From NCBI GenBank assembly GCA_017354065.1, contig JAFMRN010000079.1, positions 1 through 7,251 of the forward strand: a stretch of 7,251 nt of DNA, read 5' to 3'. The stretch comes from Solirubrobacterales bacterium. Lineage in GTDB: Bacteria > Actinomycetota > Thermoleophilia > Solirubrobacterales > Solirubrobacteraceae. Positions 1-5,349 of the stretch are shown piece after piece (position 1 is the stretch's first letter; every line of letters starts with the position of its first letter). The translations under genes were made by a program, and so were the position numbers. Under the pieces are notes generated by a model. The model saw only the letters and a program-made list of their open reading frames with translations, made no database searches and was not told the origin of the DNA.

Positions 1-190
1 CGGGCGGAACCTGCTCGACGGCGTCGAGCTTCCGGCCAAGTCAACCGGCCTGCTCAGAGCCGGCCAGCGGCTGCGAATCGAGACCCCCGGCGGGGGCGGC
101 TACGGTGAGCAACCCGACGCCGATCACAGCGGCCACCGCGACCGTGATCCCGGCGTCGACGGCGAAGGCCAGCCGGATGTGAGCGAGTAG
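1..190 (+). CDS. Hydantoinase B / oxoprolinase-family subunit, C-terminal end only (partial)
   Basis: Only the last 62 codons are visible, in the frame beginning at base 2 and ending at TAG 188-190. The first 35 or so residues contain the pattern LPAKSTGLL, then a G-x-x-L-R-I-E stretch and the glycine-rich block TPGGGGYG (83-106). This is the hallmark C-terminal motif of the N-methylhydantoinase B (HyuB), 5-oxoprolinase and acetone-carboxylase alpha family. Known family members act with a HyuA-type ATP-dependent partner on cyclic amides or related substrates; the substrate here cannot be told. After the glycine block, family members usually run on for some 20-30 residues with a conserved end. 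Here the remaining 28 residues are charged, low in complexity and do not match that end, and they lie antisense to the last helix of the exporter gene. The C-terminus therefore looks replaced by read-through. Family call fairly firm, exact function open. Confidence 0.78.
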   Translation, partial: GRNLLDGVELPAKSTGLLRAGQRLRIETPGGGGYGEQPDADHSGHRDRDPGVDGEGQPDVSE

Positions 191-1450
191 CGCTGAGGCG
201 GCGCCGGCGGTCGCGATCGTGCCGATCACCGGGATCCCGCTGGCGATCGCCACCTGCTGGGTCATCGTCAACAGGCTGGTGGCGAGCCCCTGTTCGCTGT
301 CCGGCAACCCCGAGGTGGCGGTCACGGTAAAGCCGACGAGCGCGTGCACGTGCACGAAGAAGGACACGATCGTGATCGCCAACAGCCACGGCACGATCGA
401 GCTCGAGGCGCCGACGCTGAGCAGCGCGATGTTGGCCAGGCCCTGGAGCATCAGGCCGACGGCCAGCACCGTGCGCGGCCCGAAGCGCAGCAGCGTCCGC
501 GGGGCGACCATGCCGGAGATGAACGCCGCCGCCCCCGGCCCGCCCAGCATGAACCCGGCGTCGAGCGCCGAGTAATGCAAGATCCGCTGGAGATACAGCG
601 TCAACACGAACACGATCGACGTTTCCATCGCGAACACGGTGAAGCCACCGAGGTTCCCGAGCGCGACCGTCGGGCGCGCCAGCACCCCCAACGGCACCAG
701 CGGCTGGGAGCTGCGGCGCTCCAGTGCGAAGAACACCGCGCCAAGCGCCAGCCCGACCGCGATGCAGATCCAGCCGACAGAGCTGGTCCAGTTGTGATCG
801 CCCTCGGTGACGATCCCGAAGACCAGCGCCAGCAGGCTGCCGGTCACGGTCACCGCACCCGGGGTGTCGAGCCGCGCTCCCTCCTCGCCACGGCTTTCCG
901 CCAGCACCTTCGGTGCCGCCAGGAGGATCAGGAGCGCCACCGGCACGTTGAACAGGAACGCCCAGCGCCAGCTCAGCGCGCTGGTCAGAACCCCGCCCAG
1001 CAACGCCCCGGTGGTGAAGCCCGCGGTCAGCAGCGAGCCGTTCAGGCCCAGCGCGCGTTCGCGCAGCGGCCCTTCGGGAAACGCGGCAACCAGCAGCGCG
1101 AACGCGGACGGGATCGTGGCCGCGGTGGCAAGGCCCTGGATCACACGCGCCGCCAGCAACAGCCAGGCTGTGTGAGCAAGCCCCCCGGCCAGGGAGGCGA
1201 CGATCAACAGCAGAAGCGCCGTGGAGAACAGCCGCCGGCGCCCGACCAGGTCGGCGACGCGCCCGAAGAACAGCGTGAACCCCGCCGTCGGCAGCGCGAA
1301 GGCGGTCGCGATCCATTCGACGCTGGAGAGCGAGATCCCAACGTTGGCACCGATCGACGGCAGCGCAACGTTGAACACGGAGAAATCCGCGGCCAGCATG
1401 GACTGGGTGCCCAGCAGCAGGATGAGAGTCAACTTCTGGCGTCTTGTCAT
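41..1450 (-). CDS. MFS transporter, DHA2 (14-TM) drug-efflux type
   Basis: This 469-residue integral membrane protein should export small hydrophobic compounds by proton antiport; the substrate is unknown. About 14 hydrophobic segments are visible, from residues 8-30 to 432-452. The first helix carries the D22...NVALPSI signature (22-33) of the DHA2 branch. The loop motif A, GRVADLVGRRR, is at 63-73. A motif-B arginine lies at R102 (ARVIQG), and a glycine-rich motif-C-like stretch spans about 143-153. SWRWAFLFNVP (160-170), after helix 5, is also typical of the branch. Length fits the family. The ATG at 1448-1450 was chosen because helix 1 follows at once; no clear Shine-Dalgarno is seen. It diverges from an XRE/MmyB-type regulator 103 bp away, its likely controller. 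The last 17 or so residues, after helix 14, are antisense to the conserved end of the hydantoinase-type gene. Confidence 0.93.
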   Translation of the reverse strand: MTRRQKLTLILLLGTQSMLAADFSVFNVALPSIGANVGISLSSVEWIATAFALPTAGFTLFFGRVADLVGRRRLFSTALLLLIVASLAGGLAHTAWLLLAARVIQGLATAATIPSAFALLVAAFPEGPLRERALGLNGSLLTAGFTTGALLGGVLTSALSWRWAFLFNVPVALLILLAAPKVLAESRGEEGARLDTPGAVTVTGSLLALVFGIVTEGDHNWTSSVGWICIAVGLALGAVFFALERRSSQPLVPLGVLARPTVALGNLGGFTVFAMETSIVFVLTLYLQRILHYSALDAGFMLGGPGAAAFISGMVAPRTLLRFGPRTVLAVGLMLQGLANIALLSVGASSSIVPWLLAITIVSFFVHVHALVGFTVTATSGLPDSEQGLATSLLTMTQQVAIASGIPVIGTIATAGAASALLAHIRLAFAVDAGITVAVAAVIGVGLLTVAAPAGGLDSQPLAGSEQAG

Positions 1451-1502
1451 GGCCTACAAGGTCGCTGGGCGCCGCGCGCTTAGCCAGACCCCGCCGGAGG
1501 GT

Positions 1503-1520
1503 GGTACTGGCAGGGTCACC
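1503..1520. promoter_or_regulatory. Candidate operator between the divergent exporter and regulator genes
   Basis: The 103-bp divergent spacer contains GGTACTGGCAGGGTCACC. Its ends are an imperfect dyad (GGTxAC / GTCACC, with one base offset). It lies about 20 bp upstream of the -10-like hexamer of the regulator gene, so a protein bound here would cover that gene's -35 region, and it is within reach of the exporter promoter. MmyB/MltR regulators commonly bind in such spacers. That this exact site is the operator is inference from its position; no second copy was seen in the window to support it. Confidence 0.25.
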
Positions 1521-1540
1521 TTCGGCCGCTCCATTGGCGC

Positions 1541-1546
1541 CATACT
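1541..1546 (+). promoter_or_regulatory. -10-like hexamer of the MmyB-type regulator gene
   Basis: CATACT matches the TATAAT consensus at four of six positions and ends 7 nt before the GTG at 1554. That spacing predicts a leaderless or nearly leaderless transcript. No convincing Shine-Dalgarno and no good -35 are present. Weak evidence taken alone. Confidence 0.35.
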
Positions 1547-1553
1547 TCAGGGC

Positions 1554-2432
1554 GTGGATCGGAAATCCGAGCTCGGAGAGTTCCTCAAGGCCCGCCGGGC
1601 GGAGCTGACGCCCGAGCAGGCCGGCCTTGGCCACTACGGCGAGCGCCGCCGCGTCCGGGGCCTGCGCCGCGAGGAGCTCGCACAGCTCGCCGGGCTCAGC
1701 GTGACCTACTACACACGGCTGGAGCAGGGCCGCGGCGGGAACGTCTCAGATTCGGTGATCGCCGCTTTGGCGCGCGCCCTGGCGCTGTCGGATGACGAGC
1801 GCCTGCACCTGCACAACCTCACCGGCCACGCGCACGACCCGCGGCGGCGCAACGAGTGTGAGCACATCCGCCCCAGCATCAGGGCGCTGATCGGACAACT
1901 CGGTGACGTGCCCGGGATCCTCGTCGGCCGCCGCGGGGACGTGCTCGTCTGGAACCCGGCCGCGCACAGGCTGTTCGCGCCCGATCTCGCCTTTGACTCG
2001 GTCGAGCATCGCAGCACGCGGCCGAACCTCTGCCATCGCGTGTTCCTGTCGGACTACGCCCGGGAGTTCTACGTCGACTGGGAGCAGAAGAAAAAGGACG
2101 CGGCCGCCTATCTGCGCGTCGCGGCCGGGCGCTACCCGGACGACCCGGAGATGGCCGCCCTGGTGGGCGAGCTGTCGATGAAAAGCCCGGAATTTGCGCG
2201 CTTGTGGGCGGGCCACGACGTCCGTGACTGCGGCCAGACCACGCGTGAGTTCCATCACCCGGACGTCGGCTTCCTGACGCTCACCGAAGAGGTCATGCCG
2301 CTGGTGGACGACCCGGGCCAGCGGCTGATGCTGATCAGCGCCGAGCCGGGCTCCGCTTCCGAGCGCGCGCTGCGGCTGCTGGCTGCGCTCGCGGTCCGCC
2401 CGGGGGACCCAGACCTGGTTCCGGAGTCCTAA
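1554..2432 (+). CDS. XRE-family transcriptional regulator with MmyB/MltR-type ligand-binding domain
   Basis: This 292-residue cytoplasmic DNA-binding protein probably regulates the divergent exporter. Residues 6-75 form a helix-turn-helix of the kind typical of the family: an LKARRAELTPEQAGL start, then RGLRREELAQLAGLSVTYY (35-53), the recognition region, and LEQGR (56-60). Residues 105-280 match the PAS-like MmyB/MltR ligand-binding domain: GRRGDVLVWNPAAHRLF (125-141), SPEFARLWAGHDV (211-223), and REFHHPDVGFLTL (231-243). Structures of this family show a hydrophobic pocket; the ligand here is unknown. The GTG at 1554 is preferred because the conserved N-terminus starts directly behind it. 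The open frame extends upstream, but that part overlaps the exporter gene antisense and has no family resemblance. A strong hairpin follows the stop, so the gene is probably transcribed alone. Confidence 0.9.
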   Translation: MDRKSELGEFLKARRAELTPEQAGLGHYGERRRVRGLRREELAQLAGLSVTYYTRLEQGRGGNVSDSVIAALARALALSDDERLHLHNLTGHAHDPRRRNECEHIRPSIRALIGQLGDVPGILVGRRGDVLVWNPAAHRLFAPDLAFDSVEHRSTRPNLCHRVFLSDYAREFYVDWEQKKKDAAAYLRVAAGRYPDDPEMAALVGELSMKSPEFARLWAGHDVRDCGQTTREFHHPDVGFLTLTEEVMPLVDDPGQRLMLISAEPGSASERALRLLAALAVRPGDPDLVPES

Positions 2433-2434
2433 GG

Positions 2435-2473
2435 TCGCGCGCCAGGTCGGGTGAGAGCCACCCTGGCGCGCGA
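2435..2473 (+). terminator. Strong GC-rich hairpin after the regulator gene
   Basis: TCGCGCGCCAGG (2435-2446) is perfectly complementary to CCTGGCGCGCGA (2462-2473). This gives a 12-bp stem with a 15-nt loop, starting 3 nt after the regulator stop codon. No T-tract follows, so it would be the T-less type of terminator hairpin often seen in GC-rich actinobacteria, or an mRNA-end stabiliser. It separates the regulator from the dehydrogenase gene. Confidence 0.65.
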
Positions 2474-2512
2474 GGCTCCAGCAGGGCCATGCACTGTGGA
2501 GAGTTTTGTGGG

Positions 2513-2518
2513 TACGGT
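2513..2518 (+). promoter_or_regulatory. -10-like hexamer directly before the dehydrogenase ATG
   Basis: TACGGT fits the actinobacterial TANNNT pattern and ends 6 nt before the ATG at 2525, the spacing expected for a leaderless mRNA. The upstream sequence has no clear -35. The only Shine-Dalgarno-like bases (a GGG at 2520-2522) are too close to the start to be persuasive. Low specificity of the pattern keeps confidence low. Confidence 0.3.
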
Positions 2519-2524
2519 CGGGAC

Positions 2525-3406
2525 ATGAAGATTTCGTTTCTGGGCCTCGGGATCATGGGATCCCGGATGGCCGCCAACCTGGCCCGAGCCGGGCATGAGC
2601 TGACGGTCTGGAACCGCACCGCGGCGACCGCGCAGCAGTTCGCAAGCGAGCATGGCGTCGGCATGGCGGACAGCCCCCAGGCCGCCGTCGCCGCCGCGGA
2701 CGTCGTCTTTTCGATGGTCGTTGACGGCGCCCAGGTCGAGTCGCTGCTGCTGGATGCCGCGGACGGCGCCCGTCCGAACACGTTGTTCGCCGACTGCTCG
2801 ACGATCGGGCCGGTAGCCGCAGAGCGGGTCGGCGCCGCCCTGAGCGAACGCGGCCACCGGTTCCTCGACGCCCCGGTAACCGGCTCCGCCCCGCGTGCGG
2901 CGGACGCCACTCTGACCTTCATGGTCGGCGGCGAGCACGCCGACTACGAGCAGGTCAAGCCGCTGCTGGAGGCGATGGGCCGGCTGATCGTCCACGCCGG
3001 GCCGCGCGGGCAAGGTCAGGTCGTCAAGGTGATCAACAACGCGCTTGCGGCGGTCAACGCGACGGCCGTGGGCCAGGCGCTGCTGGCCGCAAAAGCCGCC
3101 GGCGCGGACCTGGATGCGCTGGTACAGGTGGCCTCATCAGGCTCGGGCGGATCGGCAATGCTTGAACTGAAATCCAGCGCAATGCGTGAGCACGACTACA
3201 CACCGTTATTCAAACTGGATCACATGCTCAAAGATGTGCGCCTGTGCCTGTCTGAAGTCGGAGATTTTGAGTTCGCTACCGACGCTGAACAGGTACTTTC
3301 CGGAGCGTCAGAACGGGGTTACGGTGACAAGGATTTCGCAGCCCTGATCGAGGTTCTGGAAGCTCGCTCAGGCAACCTGACGAAGCCCGAAAAACCCTTG
3401 AATTAG
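2525..3406 (+). CDS. NAD(P)-dependent beta-hydroxyacid dehydrogenase (3-hydroxyisobutyrate dehydrogenase family)
   Basis: This 293-residue soluble oxidoreductase should interconvert a beta-hydroxyacid and its semialdehyde or ketoacid using NAD(P). The Rossmann fingerprint GLGIMGSRMAANL is at 7-19. The substrate-binding signature DAPVTGS is at 115-121, followed by ATLTFMVGG (128-136). The catalytic segment GQGQVVKVINN (162-172) contains the lysine K168 and the paired asparagines. The K236-D237 pair in the C-terminal helical domain is also in place. The SGS form of the substrate loop, rather than SGG, recalls glyoxylate/succinic-semialdehyde reductases, so the substrate cannot be fixed. N31 and R32 after the second beta strand suggest NADP, which is inference. 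The ATG at 2525 gives the classic N-terminus MKISFLGLG; an in-frame ATG at 2489 would add 12 unrelated residues. From about 3150 onward GC content drops sharply within the gene, although the reading frame and family motifs stay intact. Confidence 0.9.
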   Translation: MKISFLGLGIMGSRMAANLARAGHELTVWNRTAATAQQFASEHGVGMADSPQAAVAAADVVFSMVVDGAQVESLLLDAADGARPNTLFADCSTIGPVAAERVGAALSERGHRFLDAPVTGSAPRAADATLTFMVGGEHADYEQVKPLLEAMGRLIVHAGPRGQGQVVKVINNALAAVNATAVGQALLAAKAAGADLDALVQVASSGSGGSAMLELKSSAMREHDYTPLFKLDHMLKDVRLCLSEVGDFEFATDAEQVLSGASERGYGDKDFAALIEVLEARSGNLTKPEKPLN

Positions 3407-3416
3407 CGGGCACATT

Positions 3417-3444
3417 TTGGATTTTTAACAAGTTCACGTAGGAT
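3417..3444 (+). promoter_or_regulatory. Possible promoter for the DUF1802 gene
   Basis: In the AT-rich spacer, TTGGAT (3417-3422) and TAGGAT (3439-3444) are 16 bp apart and resemble -35 and -10 boxes (three and four of six matches). This would give a 5' leader of about 70 nt that includes the inverted repeat at 3453-3489. The AT-richness of the region makes chance matches likely. Confidence 0.25.
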
Positions 3445-3452
3445 TTGATCCC

Positions 3453-3489
3453 GCTCCGTCGTTGCTGGTTCTTTGTTCCCAGACGGAGC
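3453..3489 (+). repeat. Inverted repeat / hairpin in the leader of the DUF1802 gene
   Basis: GCTCCGTC (3453-3460) is the exact reverse complement of GACGGAGC (3482-3489), 21 nt apart. Inside, TGG (3466-3468) can pair with CCA (3479-3481), extending the stem across a 5-nt one-sided bulge. No T-tract follows. It could be the terminator of the dehydrogenase gene, though it begins 46 nt after that stop, or a structured leader 34 nt ahead of the next ATG. The sequence does not decide between these. Confidence 0.5.
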
Positions 3490-3523
3490 TTGGCCTGACA
3501 ACTCCATCTCTCCCACACCTCAT

Positions 3524-4153
3524 ATGCCGATTGCTTTCAAAGAATGGGCGGTTACCGTCCGCGCCCTGGCCGAAGGCGAGCAGCTTTTGACCCTCCGCAA
3601 GGGGGGCATCCGCGAGCCTGAGAAGAACTTTGCTCTAGGGCACGAGCGCTTCTTCCTCTACCCCACCTTCGACCACCAGCGCACCGACCTCGTCCGCGAA
3701 TCGCACCGCCCCGAGCTGGCGCGTGCGCTCGAGGAAGGGGTTTGGTCCGACGGTGAACCGAGCCCGTCAGCGATGCTCCGAGACCTGGACATCGCTCAAC
3801 CCGACCGCGTTCGCATCCGTGCCTGGGCAGAGGTCGCCGCGCACTTCACGATCACCGATCGTCGTGCCCTTGACGCTCTCTCACCCTTCTACGTATGGAG
3901 CACCGACTACGCGGAGAAACGTCTTGCGTGGAAACGGCGTCATCCGCTGCACGTGATCCTGTTGCGTACCTACCGCATCCCGCGTCCCGTGACCGTCAAG
4001 GTCCGTGACGAATACGGCGGCTGTCGCAGCTGGCTCGAGCTCACCCGAGACCTCCCGTTCGAGGGCACCCCTGTGCTGTCTGACGAGGAGTTCGACCGGG
4101 CCGCCGAGGAGATCTCCTCGATCTGCTCAGACCGGCAGCCCGCCCTGGTCTAA
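3524..4153 (+). CDS. DUF1802 family protein
   Basis: This 209-residue soluble protein has no known function. The N-terminal pattern AFKEWAVTVRAL, then LLTLRKGGIREP (21-32) and a RFFLYPTFDHQ block (42-52) matches the DUF1802 family, as do the later HPLHVILLRTYRIP segment and the CRSW block near the end of the domain. Conserved charged residues (E7, K26, H39, H51) are reminiscent of an enzyme or nucleic-acid-processing protein, but no reaction is known. No signal peptide or membrane segment is visible. The ATG at 3524 is chosen because the conserved domain starts immediately; no Shine-Dalgarno is seen, and an upstream in-frame TTG (3473) would run through the inverted repeat. It lies between the low-GC valley and a GC-rich hairpin, so it is probably a single-gene unit. 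Confidence 0.85.
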   Translation: MPIAFKEWAVTVRALAEGEQLLTLRKGGIREPEKNFALGHERFFLYPTFDHQRTDLVRESHRPELARALEEGVWSDGEPSPSAMLRDLDIAQPDRVRIRAWAEVAAHFTITDRRALDALSPFYVWSTDYAEKRLAWKRRHPLHVILLRTYRIPRPVTVKVRDEYGGCRSWLELTRDLPFEGTPVLSDEEFDRAAEEISSICSDRQPALV

Positions 4154-4171
4154 ACCTACGGGCATCCGGCC

Positions 4172-4198
4172 GGCCCGCCCATTTTGGCGCGGCGGGCC
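4172..4198 (+). terminator. GC-rich hairpin after the DUF1802 gene
   Basis: GGCCCGCC (4172-4179) pairs perfectly with GGCGGGCC (4191-4198) around an 11-nt loop, 18 nt after the DUF1802 stop. No T-tract follows. A T-less terminator is the best reading. The right arm can also fold on the CCGCC just downstream (4199-4203), so an alternative structure exists. Confidence 0.5.
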
Positions 4199-4225
4199 CC
4201 GCCGGACCCGGATACGGCGAAGCAG

Positions 4226-4981
4226 ATGGCCTGGGTCGAGTCCCAATCGGCATCCTTCCACTGTCGGCACGCGTCCTCCTGCACTGATGAGGCGGTCAAG
4301 CTGCTGGCGGGCTTGGAGGATCAGCGCGGCCGGCTGGGCAGCGTGTTCCCCGATCCGATCGGCGACCTGACGATCGTCCTGCATGACGGGCCGCGCTCGC
4401 TGGCCGCGTCGAACCCGACGCTGCCGGCGCTATGGCGGGCAACCGAGCGCACGTCCCGCGTGTATCTGACCGGCTGGGCCGGTGATCGCGAGCTCCACCT
4501 CCTGTCCCCGCCGGCGCTGCGCGCCCGCGCGGGCAACAATCAGGTCGCGGCGCGCGCCTTGTCCTATGCGGCCGCAACGCTCTACACGCGTCGGGTGATC
4601 GTCCAGGGCAACCCCGACCTGCAGCGCTCACTGGCACCGGCGCGGACGCTTGTGTCGATGCGCTGGGCCTGGCTGCTGGAAGGCGGATCGCGCTGGTTCA
4701 GCGGTGAGAGCGCCGCCGCCAAGCAGGCCGTAATCCAGCGGCTGCGGACCGGTCCGGCGCCGGACTTCCCACCGGCGATGCGCGACGCGCCGCTGCTGGC
4801 CGGCACGGTGATCGACCTGCTGGTCCGCGAGGAGGGCGAGGCGGCCGCGCTCACGCTGCTCTCACGTCTGCACCCCGGAGGCTCGCGCGCGGCCCTGGCC
4901 AGCGCCTTCGGCGGCCGGCCGATGGTCCATACCGAAGGCACGTGGCGCTCCTATTTGGCGCGCCTGGCAGGATCACGCTGA
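4226..4981 (+). CDS. Peptidase-MA-like protein lacking the HExxH zinc motif (function unknown)
   Basis: This is a 251-residue protein without a clear signal peptide or membrane helix. Its layout resembles gluzincin-like peptidase-MA domains. An N-terminal beta/alpha part has the LAGLEDQRGRL helix (27-37), DLTIVLHDGP (47-56) and GWAGDRELHLLSP (83-95). A middle helix (109-126) sits where HExxH would be expected, and WAWLLEGGSRWFSGE (147-161) resembles the conserved W-x-x-EG-x-A-x-Y segment that supplies the third zinc ligand. The middle helix reads ARALSYAAATLYTRR, with no histidine or glutamate pair, so zinc peptidase activity is unlikely. I take it as a degenerate or repurposed member; the fold assignment is inference from motif spacing. 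An in-frame TTG at 4184 lies inside the terminator hairpin, so the ATG at 4226 is preferred, although its ribosome site is weak. Its stop overlaps the next ATG by one base. Confidence 0.6.
   Translation: MAWVESQSASFHCRHASSCTDEAVKLLAGLEDQRGRLGSVFPDPIGDLTIVLHDGPRSLAASNPTLPALWRATERTSRVYLTGWAGDRELHLLSPPALRARAGNNQVAARALSYAAATLYTRRVIVQGNPDLQRSLAPARTLVSMRWAWLLEGGSRWFSGESAAAKQAVIQRLRTGPAPDFPPAMRDAPLLAGTVIDLLVREEGEAAALTLLSRLHPGGSRAALASAFGGRPMVHTEGTWRSYLARLAGSR
4969..4972 (+). promoter_or_regulatory. Ribosome binding site deciding the TfoX-domain gene start
   Basis: AGGA sits 8 nt before the ATG at 4981, inside the end of the preceding gene. It supports the ATG at 4981 over an in-frame upstream start at 4942, and fits translational coupling across the overlapping stop and start. 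Confidence 0.5.
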
Positions 4982-5304
4982 TGGCTTATGACGAGGACCT
5001 GGCAGGCCGGATCCGCGAGCTGATAGGCGCCGAGCCGGGCCTGTCCGAGCAGAAGATGTTCGGAGGCCTCTGCTTCCTCTTGAACCGCCATATAGCGGTC
5101 GCCGTATCCCGTGAAGGTGGGTTGCTGCTACGAGTTGATCCCGCGGAGCACGAGAAACTGATTAATAAGCCAAATGCAGGGCCGTTTGAGATGCGCGGGC
5201 GTGAGATGGCCGGCTACCTGCGGATCGCGCCGGACGGCGTGAAGACCAAGGCGCAGCTCGAGCGCTGGGTCACGCGCGGCGTCAGCTACGCACGAACGAT
5301 TTAG
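4981..5304 (+). CDS. TfoX N-terminal domain-family protein
   Basis: This 107-residue protein consists of a single TfoX_N domain: EQKMFGGLCFLLNRHIAVAV (24-43), LLLRVDPAEHEKL (48-60), MAGYLRIAPDGVK (74-86) and the C-terminal LERWVTRGVSYART (93-106). In gammaproteobacteria this domain is part of the competence regulator TfoX/Sxy. Stand-alone copies like this one are widespread in actinobacteria and have no established role, so no competence function should be read into it. The ATG shares its A with the TGA of the previous gene, so the two are co-transcribed and probably translationally coupled. Two stops in tandem (TAG, then TGA at 5305-5307) close the frame, and the second forms part of the following terminator stem. 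Parts of the gene (5081-5190) are less GC-rich than its neighbours. Confidence 0.87.
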   Translation: MAYDEDLAGRIRELIGAEPGLSEQKMFGGLCFLLNRHIAVAVSREGGLLLRVDPAEHEKLINKPNAGPFEMRGREMAGYLRIAPDGVKTKAQLERWVTRGVSYARTI

Positions 5305-5349
5305 TGAGGGGCCCGCCTCCGCGGCCACGTGGCCGCTCCGGCACCCTCA
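5305..5349. terminator. Bidirectional terminator between convergent genes
   Basis: A perfect 16-bp palindrome, GCGGCCACGTGGCCGC (5321-5336), is enclosed by a second inverted repeat: TGAGGG (5305-5310) pairs with CCCTCA (5344-5349), extended by GCC/GGC after a one-base bulge. The result is nearly the same on either strand, as expected for a terminator shared by the TfoX-domain gene (+) and the JAMM peptidase gene (-). Both outer arms carry a stop codon of the adjoining gene. No T-tract follows on either strand. Confidence 0.65.

Noticed and set aside
344..1483. Long open frame on the + strand antisense to the exporter (379 codons)
   Set aside because: Its composition (Arg, Gln, Glu, His repeats) is the typical antisense shadow of a hydrophobic GC-rich gene. 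No recognisable domain or ribosome site.
1221..1553. N-terminal extension of the regulator frame
   Set aside because: The 111 extra codons are antisense to the exporter start and match nothing in the family, whose N-terminus fits the GTG at 1554.
54..1634. Long open frame on the - strand (526 codons)
   Set aside because: It overlaps the well-supported exporter in another frame, is very rich in Arg, Ala and Gly without family motifs, and extends through the divergent promoter into the regulator. It is a by-product of high GC.
4184..4225. TTG start 14 codons upstream for the peptidase-MA-like gene
   Set aside because: It falls in the loop of the hairpin after the DUF1802 gene and the added residues are an unremarkable Pro/Arg-rich stretch.
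5327..5332. CACGTG box in the convergent spacer
   Set aside because: It is the centre of the terminator palindrome and lies between two gene ends, so a regulator site is not needed to explain it.
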